Assembly (NCBI GenBank): GCA_945952315.1
Contig: CAMFIE010000005.1
Location: 119,396-183,395, forward strand
Source of the DNA: an uncultured Rhizobium sp.
Lineage (GTDB): Bacteria > Pseudomonadota > Alphaproteobacteria > Rhizobiales > Rhizobiaceae
Direction: 5' to 3'
Length of the DNA stretch: 64,000 bases
In this document: in pieces, positions 62,737 through 64,000 of the stretch
Layout: every line of letters starts with the position of its first letter
Position numbering within the stretch: position 1 is the first letter of the stretch
The notes under the pieces: generated by a model
What the model was told of the DNA's origin: nothing
Databases searched by the model: none
What the model saw: the letters and a program-made list of their open reading frames with translations, nothing else
Translations under genes and position numbers: made by a program

Positions 62737-62932
62737 TATTCCGATCACTGCGGCAAAGCGTATTGCTGAAAACTATGGCTACGACCAAGTAGTTATTTAT
62801 GCCAGACGTTGCCACGATACGCCGGAGCCACATGGCGAGCACATGACAACATACGGGCGCACACGTGAGCATTGCGATGTTGCCGCACGAATGGGCGATA
62901 CCCTTAAGAAGTTTATGGGTTGGAACGTCTAA
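62729..62932 (+). CDS. Hypothetical small phage protein
   Basis: 67 residues (MRDIPITAAKRIAENYGYDQVVIYARRC...), resembling small phage proteins with a helical N terminus followed by a His-rich segment (CHDTPEPHGEHMTTYGRTREHC). Such HGEHxTTYG motifs recur in uncharacterised phage genes. It is coupled to the nuclease gene, whose ATG overlaps its stop. Confidence 0.6.
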   Translation: MRDIPITAAKRIAENYGYDQVVIYARRCHDTPEPHGEHMTTYGRTREHCDVAARMGDTLKKFMGWNV

Positions 62933-63861
62933 TGCCACCGCTGCCAAAGCCAACAACGTCTACGGTGCAGGCGATTTACCGCGTCTATGAGGAAGCCGCA
63001 GAATCCTGGGATAGCCTCGGAATTTCGGTTGGCGAAGCAAACGGGGCCTGTGATCGCGCAATTTGGTATTCCTTCCGTTGGGCCACGCCGCTGGAAAGCT
63101 ATAATGGAAAGCAGCTTCGTCTGTTCGACACTGGCAATCGCGAAGAAGACAGGCTTGTTGATGACCTTCGACGCATCGGCGTCGAAGTTTACGGCCAACA
63201 AGATCGCATTCGCCTTGTGGGCGGTCATGTCCGCGGGAAGTGTGACGGGAAGGGCTTTGGCGTCCCTGAGGCGCCAAAGACAGAGCATCTGTTTGAGTTC
63301 AAGTCCAGCAATGCAAAGAACATGAGGCAGATCGCAAAGCTTGGATGCGAGAAGGCAAAACCATTGCACTACGGTCAGTGCCAGCTTGGAATGCATGCCT
63401 TTGGACTGTCTCGATGTCTGTATTTGGTCGCATGCAAGGATACGGATGATCTGTATGGCGAGCGCATCGAATATGATCTTGAGTTTTGCCTTCGCTTGCT
63501 GGCACGGCTTGAGCGGATTGTATCAGAGCAAAGCCCGCCATCACGCATAAGCGATAAGCCGGACTGGTTTGAATGCAAACTGTGCAAACATTACGCCGCT
63601 TGCCATGAAGACCAAATGCCCCGCGTAACCTGCAGATCATGCCTGCATTCTACACCGATCATGGATGGGAATGCTGGATGGGATTGCAGCCGATGGAACA
63701 AGCCTGTTTCCTTTGATGAGCAGAAAGCTGCGTGCCCTGCGCACCTCTTCATTCCGGCACTTGTGCCCGGTGAGCAGATTGATGTGGATGAGGAAAACGA
63801 GACAATAACCTACCGGCTGCGGGCCGGTGGCTTGTGGGTTGACGGCGCTACCACCGCCTAA
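62932..63861 (+). CDS. Cas4-like PD-(D/E)XK nuclease
   Basis: 309 residues. The N-terminal cysteine in GACDRAIWYSFRW and a C-terminal triplet CKLCKHYAAC (about 215-225) match the four-cysteine iron-sulfur arrangement of Cas4/AddB nucleases. The PD-(D/E)XK core shows HVRGKCDG (catalytic D) and LFEFKSSN (ExK). A further cysteine cluster (TCRSCLHS...WDCSRW) follows. Phage Cas4-like nucleases process DNA ends in recombination or packaging. No Cas1 or CRISPR array is in the window. It lies with the clamp, exonuclease and ATPase in the replication module. Confidence 0.82.
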   Translation: MPPLPKPTTSTVQAIYRVYEEAAESWDSLGISVGEANGACDRAIWYSFRWATPLESYNGKQLRLFDTGNREEDRLVDDLRRIGVEVYGQQDRIRLVGGHVRGKCDGKGFGVPEAPKTEHLFEFKSSNAKNMRQIAKLGCEKAKPLHYGQCQLGMHAFGLSRCLYLVACKDTDDLYGERIEYDLEFCLRLLARLERIVSEQSPPSRISDKPDWFECKLCKHYAACHEDQMPRVTCRSCLHSTPIMDGNAGWDCSRWNKPVSFDEQKAACPAHLFIPALVPGEQIDVDEENETITYRLRAGGLWVDGATTA

Positions 63862-63933
63862 ACAGTGCCGCCTAAACAGCGCACCTAGACAGTGCCGCTG
63901 AACCACCACCAATGCACCACATGAGGAGACACC

Positions 63934-64000
63934 ATGAACCACGCCCATGAACCGCACCGGATTTGCCGGAGACCCCAACTCGTGAGAAGTAGGGTCCATG
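63934..64000 (+). CDS. Start of a phage gene cut by the window edge
   Basis: An ATG at 63934 follows the element's standard ACCACATGAGGAGACACC leader. The frame stays open to the end of the window (22 residues, MNHAHEPHRICRRPQLV...). Too short to identify. Confidence 0.5.
   Translation, partial: MNHAHEPHRICRRPQLVRSRVH

Overview
The window is a high-GC alphaproteobacterial chromosome segment, most likely from the family Rhizobiaceae (Agrobacterium/Rhizobium relatives). This is suggested by the gap-pgk, ruvCAB-ybgC-tolQRAB-pal-ybgF-tilS-ftsH-glmM, serC-serA and purA/rpoH neighbourhoods, rhizobial-type flagellins, a DUF1134 (EipA-type) protein, a two-hairpin serC leader and nested G/C-rich palindromic intergenic repeats.

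Positions 1-46,500 are core chromosome. They hold the end of gap, an orphan flagellin, pgk and a chemoreceptor. Next come Holliday-junction resolution (ruvCAB), the complete Tol-Pal envelope operon with tilS, ftsH and glmM, two tandem outer-membrane beta-barrel proteins, serine biosynthesis (serC, serA), mnmA and a tRNA-Met. A second flagellin, an L,D-transpeptidase-like protein, an agmatine-deiminase/amidase pair, an EamA transporter, purA, rpoH, an RluD-type pseudouridine synthase and a SpoU methyltransferase follow. A HEPN/Abi-like gene (43702-44502) looks like an isolated accessory insertion. Two copies of a nested mosaic repeat lie at about 2815-3092 and 26557-26820.

From about 46,500 to the right end the window is a prophage or phage-derived integrative element, cut by the window edge. 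Its left arm is transcribed leftward: repressor 1, pentapeptide-repeat protein, small genes, a DpdA-like transglycosylase coupled to a VUT/YhhQ-type queuosine-precursor transporter, a small DNA-binding protein and a tyrosine integrase. Its right arm is transcribed rightward and carries an early/replication module: RecA-like ATPase, DUF669 protein, DEDD exonuclease, a phage sliding clamp and a Cas4-like nuclease, plus many tiny ATGA-coupled genes and small membrane proteins. Two different S24-type repressors have different operators (TTGTAC-type and TGACAAATT-type).

The most unusual structure is a set of hairpin elements on the + strand of the right arm. Six lie in tandem at 53480-53861 and four more at 54509-54700 and 55664-55715. 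Each has a 10-14 bp stem of different sequence, closed by GGC/GCC (or TGC/GCG), around a loop of exactly 30 nt. The loop starts with CA and carries GAAACCCA (or a close variant) at loop positions 13-20. Stem imperfections are almost all G.U pairs in the + strand transcript, pointing to a conserved RNA. The array starts behind a repressor-overlapped rightward promoter, and the next long gene resembles the C-terminal (Tnp_20) domain of IS110-family recombinases without a visible RuvC-like domain. I do not recognise this element as a known RNA family.
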